NCBI GenBank assembly: GCA_018066065.1
Contig: JAGHSC010000096.1
Span: 1-27,320, forward strand
DNA length: 27,320 nucleotides
Source: Candidatus Cryptobacteroides faecihippi
GTDB taxonomy: Bacteria; Bacteroidota; Bacteroidia; Bacteroidales; UBA932
Direction: 5' to 3'
Translations under genes and position numbers: made by a program
Notes under the pieces: model-generated
Told to the model about the DNA's origin: nothing
What the model saw: the letters and a program-made list of their open reading frames with translations, nothing else
Database searches by the model: none
Part shown: in pieces, positions 24,414 through 27,320 of the stretch
Numbering within the stretch: the first letter of the stretch is position 1
Layout: each line of letters begins with the position of its first letter

Positions 24414-24420
24414 CTTCCTC

Positions 24421-25731
24421 CTACCTGACCTTGAGCAGAGCCAGGGTCACCACGGCGAGGATTATCCCGATGATCCAGAACCTTGAGACAATCTTTGCCT
24501 CAGGTATTGCATGGACCGGCTTCTGCACCAGGCTCGGGATTCCTTCCTTCTGGAAGTGATGGTGGATAGGGGTCATCTTGAACACCCTTACTCCCTCACC
24601 ATGCTTCTTCTTCGTGTACTTGAACCAGACTCGCTGGATGATCACTGACAGGGACTCCACGAGGAAGATTCCACAGAGCACCGGGAGGAGAAGTTCCTTT
24701 CTGACCAGCACGGCGCTGACGCCGATGATGCCGCCGATCGTGAGGCTTCCCGTGTCTCCCATGAAGACTTGTGCAGGGAATGAGTTGTACCAGAGGAATC
24801 CGAGCAGGGCACCGACGAAGGCTGCCATGAAAATCGCCACTTCACCGGTCCCGGGGATGTACATTATGTTGAGGTAATCGGAATTCAGAAGGCTTCCGCT
24901 GAGCCATGCCAGGATACCGGGCACGACGCCGACGATCGCCGATGTGCCTGCGGCCAGCCCGTCCATTCCGTCAGTCAGGTTCGTGCCGTTGGAACAGGCT
25001 GTGATCACTACCACGATCATCAGCACGTAGATGGCCCACTTGCAGTACCATCCCCACTTGCCCCTGAAAGGGGAGAAGCACTTGTAGTCGGACTCATGGC
25101 TATTGACGAACGGGATTGTGGGCTTGGTGCTCTTGATGACATTCTCCATCTTCCATCCGCTGCTGGTGGCCACGAGAGTCTCGGAGTCCACGTTGAGCGA
25201 GCTGCTGTTGCCCTGGGCGACCACGTTGTCGGTGCCTGCAGTGACCTTGACCTTCTCACGGACGACGATGTCGTTGCTGAAGCAGACTGCCAGTCCGATG
25301 ATGAGGCCCAGTCCAACCTGACCTACCAGCTTTGCCTTTGGATGAAGACCTTCCTTGTTGTGCTTGAACACCTTGATGTAGTCATCCGAGAACCCGAGCA
25401 CTCCGCACCAGACAGTGGTGAGGAGGAGCAGCTGCGTGTAGATGTTCGTCAGGTCGCAGAACAGGAGGGCTGGAATCAGGATGGCGATGATGATGATCAC
25501 ACCGCCCATCGTCGGCGTTCCCTTCTTCTGCATCTGCCCTTCCAGCCCGAGGTCGCGGATGGTCTCTCCGATCTGCCTCTTCTGGAGGAAACCGATGATC
25601 TTCTTGCCTGCGAAAAGGGAAAGGAGCATGGCCGTCACGCTTGCGATGATCGCTCTGAATGACAGATAGGTGAACAGTCCCTGTCCTGGGATGTCGAACT
25701 GCTTGAGGTATTGGAACAGATGGTATATCAT
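24421..25731 (-). CDS. mraY: Phospho-N-acetylmuramoyl-pentapeptide-transferase
   Basis: MraY transfers phospho-MurNAc-pentapeptide to undecaprenyl phosphate, making lipid I in the inner membrane. The 436-residue polytopic protein shows KKGTPTMGG (69-77), FSDDYIK with the catalytic-site pair D116-D117, NLTDGMDGLAAG with D254 and D257, and the late HHHFQKEG motif. An insertion of about 70 residues, approximately 155-225, separates two membrane segments. It is rich in Ser, Asn and Val and is absent from the roughly 360-residue enterobacterial enzyme; from memory, a similar insertion is known in other Bacteroidota. It starts 16 bases after the murE stop. Confidence 0.97.
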   Translation of the reverse strand: MIYHLFQYLKQFDIPGQGLFTYLSFRAIIASVTAMLLSLFAGKKIIGFLQKRQIGETIRDLGLEGQMQKKGTPTMGGVIIIIAILIPALLFCDLTNIYTQLLLLTTVWCGVLGFSDDYIKVFKHNKEGLHPKAKLVGQVGLGLIIGLAVCFSNDIVVREKVKVTAGTDNVVAQGNSSSLNVDSETLVATSSGWKMENVIKSTKPTIPFVNSHESDYKCFSPFRGKWGWYCKWAIYVLMIVVVITACSNGTNLTDGMDGLAAGTSAIVGVVPGILAWLSGSLLNSDYLNIMYIPGTGEVAIFMAAFVGALLGFLWYNSFPAQVFMGDTGSLTIGGIIGVSAVLVRKELLLPVLCGIFLVESLSVIIQRVWFKYTKKKHGEGVRVFKMTPIHHHFQKEGIPSLVQKPVHAIPEAKIVSRFWIIGIILAVVTLALLKVR

Positions 25732-25747
25732 GGTGTGTCTGGTGTTC

Positions 25748-27214
25748 TTACAATGTTTTCATTCCTTCGAAGACTTCGCTGACTATCTCCCTTTCATCGA
25801 AGTGCCTGTGCTCGTTTCCGATGATCTGGTAGGTCTCGTGACCCTTGCCGGCCAGCAGGATCGCAGCACCTTCCGGAGCCAGCATGATCGCTGTCCTGAT
25901 GGCTTCCTTCCTGTCTGAGATGAACATGGCCTTTGCCATTCCCTTCATGGAGAAACCAGCCTTGATGTCTTCCATTATGTCTTCCGTCCTTTCGGAACGG
26001 CTGTTGTCCGATGTTACGAATATCCTGTCTGCGTACTGCTCTGCGACCTTTGCCATTTCCGGCCTCTTGGTCCTGTCCCTGTCGCCGCCGCATCCGAAGA
26101 CGCAGATGAGCTCCTTGGATGGAGAGATGTCCTTGAGAGTCTTGAGCACGTTTTCGAGAGCATCCGGAGTGTGCGCGTAGTCGAACACCACGCTCAGGTC
26201 CTTCGGGCCCCTCACGCTTTCAAGCCTTCCCGGGGCGGGCATGAGGTTGCTCAGAGCCACCAGAGTCTCGTCAGGCGATGCTCCGACAGCCATTGCGGCG
26301 CTGTAGATGGCCAGCAGATTGTAGGCATTGTGCTGCCCGATCAGCCTCGTCCATACCTCCTTCCCGTCGATGCGGAGAAGCATTCCATCAAAGCTCTCCT
26401 CGATGATCCTGCAGGTGTGGTCTGCCATGCTCCTGCATGAATATGTAAGGACGCGGGCCTTTGTGTTCTGAACCATCACCTCCCCGTTGCGGTCGTCCAC
26501 GTTCGTGATCGCCGTTGCGGATGCAGGCAGTGTGTCGAAGAACAGCTTCTTGCACCTGAGATATTCAGCGAAGGTCTTGTGGTAGTCCAGGTGGTCATGG
26601 GTCAGGTTGGAGAAGATTCCGACCTTGAAGTCAAGCCCCGCAACCCTCTCCTGCTCCACTCCGATCGAGCTGACCTCCATGAAGCAATATTCACATCCAG
26701 CATCCACCATCCTGCTCATCAGCGAGTTGATGGTGATCGGGTCGGATGTCGTGTTGGTCGTTTCTGTCCTGGTCGTGCCGACGAAGTTCGCGATTGTCGA
26801 GAGAAGCCCGCAGCTGTAGCCCTGGTTCATGAACAAGTGGTAGAGCAGGGTCACCGTCGTGGTCTTGCCGTTGGTTCCCGTGATTCCCACGAGAGTCAGC
26901 TTCGAGGACGGGTTGCCGTAGAAGTTCGAAGCCATGATCGCGAGTGCATGCCTTGAGCTGCCGACCTTGATGGCCGTCACGTTCTCCGGGATCGATGCAA
27001 GCGCCGAAGCATCCTCGTAGACAACTGCCACAGCACCGGATTCCACAGCCTTCCCGATGAAGGCATGGCCGTCGGCACCGTAGCCCTTGACTGCGATGAA
27101 CATGGCTCCCGGAGCGACCTTCCTGGAGTCGCTGCAGATGTCGGAGACCATTACCTCCAGGCTGCCCCTGGCTGCGGTCACTCCGCTGTTCCTTATGATC
27201 GAGTCAAGTCTCAT
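25748..27214 (-). CDS. murE: UDP-MurNAc-tripeptide synthetase (probable meso-DAP ligase)
   Basis: MurE adds the third residue, meso-diaminopimelate in Gram-negative bacteria, to UDP-MurNAc-L-Ala-D-Glu. The 488-residue protein carries CSDSRKVAPGAMFIAVKG (27-44), the P-loop ITGTNGKTTT (111-120), and TTSDPITINSL and SSIGVEQ in the central domain. The VVFDYAHTPDALENVL block leads the C-terminal domain. The substrate-selecting motif, normally DNPR for meso-DAP enzymes, reads D403-N-S-R406. The retained N and R argue for meso-DAP, but the proline-to-serine change is uncommon. GKGHE near the C-terminus is standard. The ATG lies one base past the ftsI stop. Confidence 0.96.
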   Translation of the reverse strand: MRLDSIIRNSGVTAARGSLEVMVSDICSDSRKVAPGAMFIAVKGYGADGHAFIGKAVESGAVAVVYEDASALASIPENVTAIKVGSSRHALAIMASNFYGNPSSKLTLVGITGTNGKTTTVTLLYHLFMNQGYSCGLLSTIANFVGTTRTETTNTTSDPITINSLMSRMVDAGCEYCFMEVSSIGVEQERVAGLDFKVGIFSNLTHDHLDYHKTFAEYLRCKKLFFDTLPASATAITNVDDRNGEVMVQNTKARVLTYSCRSMADHTCRIIEESFDGMLLRIDGKEVWTRLIGQHNAYNLLAIYSAAMAVGASPDETLVALSNLMPAPGRLESVRGPKDLSVVFDYAHTPDALENVLKTLKDISPSKELICVFGCGGDRDRTKRPEMAKVAEQYADRIFVTSDNSRSERTEDIMEDIKAGFSMKGMAKAMFISDRKEAIRTAIMLAPEGAAILLAGKGHETYQIIGNEHRHFDEREIVSEVFEGMKTL

Positions 27215-27215
27215 C

Positions 27216-27320
27216 TTACTTCAAAGTCATGCTTACGGTTGAACCCTTTTCCACTCTCTGCCCCGCCTTCGGGATCTGTGATGTCACATGCCCGGTCCCT
27301 GAATAGGAGCACTTCAGGCC
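27216..27320 (-). CDS. ftsI: Penicillin-binding protein FtsI, C-terminal PASTA repeat only (truncated)
   Basis: The last 34 codons of a gene run off the right edge. They encode a PASTA-type end: GLKCSYSGTGHVTSQIPKAG, then QRVEKGSTVSMTLK and stop. PASTA domains are found at the C-terminus of transpeptidases and bind peptidoglycan or contribute to division-protein contacts. Position immediately before murE in a dcw cluster makes FtsI (PBP3-type septal transpeptidase) by far the likeliest owner. The gap to murE is a single base. The catalytic domain lies outside the window, so the call rests on this repeat and on gene order. Confidence 0.85.
   Translation of the reverse strand, partial: GLKCSYSGTGHVTSQIPKAGQRVEKGSTVSMTLK

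Noticed and set aside
1..27320. Search for tRNA or rRNA genes, CRISPR arrays, insertion sequences, phage or defence genes
   Set aside because: No cloverleaf-like segment, regularly spaced repeat, transposase-like frame or terminal inverted repeat pair was seen; coding density leaves almost no room for them.

Overview
The window reads as a housekeeping stretch of a chromosome from the phylum Bacteroidota, most likely order Bacteroidales. Four things point there: the dcw gene order, promoter boxes close to the Bacteroidota form (TTTG, about 20 bp, then TAnnTTTG), the guaB / SurA-type chaperone / OstA-like cluster, and DUF4369-type thioredoxin-fold lipoproteins. By eye the DNA is moderately GC-rich and coding regions favour C or G in third position, with many AGG arginine codons. 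Genus cannot be fixed from the sequence alone.

Left part, 1-4873, + strand. It opens with the C-terminal portion of an alpha-glucan phosphorylase, overlapped by ribF. A terminator hairpin and a candidate promoter separate these from greA, a HIT-family gene, a thioredoxin-fold lipoprotein without its CxxC, and a DUF1080 (3-keto-disaccharide hydrolase family) secreted protein. These four are tightly packed and may be co-transcribed.

Middle part, 4876-15283. A convergent NlpC/P60 cell-wall peptidase gene on the - strand shares a short divergent promoter region with a TIGR01212/YhcC-type radical SAM gene. Then follows a + strand cluster: guaB, a small parvulin-like lipoprotein, a two-parvulin SurA-type periplasmic chaperone, a very long OstA-like protein and gltX. 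The three envelope genes would serve outer-membrane protein and LPS assembly.

Right part, 15310-27320, - strand. This is the division and cell-wall (dcw) cluster, transcribed right to left: ftsI (only its last 34 codons, a PASTA repeat), murE, mraY, murD, ftsW, murG, murC, ftsQ, ftsA, ftsZ. Spacing is 1-16 nt or slight overlap throughout, except a 49 nt gap before murD. Together these genes make UDP-MurNAc-tripeptide (murE), lipid I and lipid II (mraY, murG), polymerise septal glycan (ftsW with ftsI) and build the division ring (ftsQ, ftsA, ftsZ). murF and ddl are not in the window.

I found no RNA genes, insertion sequences, CRISPR array, phage genes or defence system. No stretch over 300 bases lacks a gene. 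I do not see an undescribed multi-gene system. The points worth a second look are protein-level oddities (degenerate thioredoxin site, extended OstA-like and FtsA proteins, a DNSR motif in MurE) and regulatory layout (terminators folded into the ends of convergent genes, an interlocked divergent promoter, a micro-ORF before murD).
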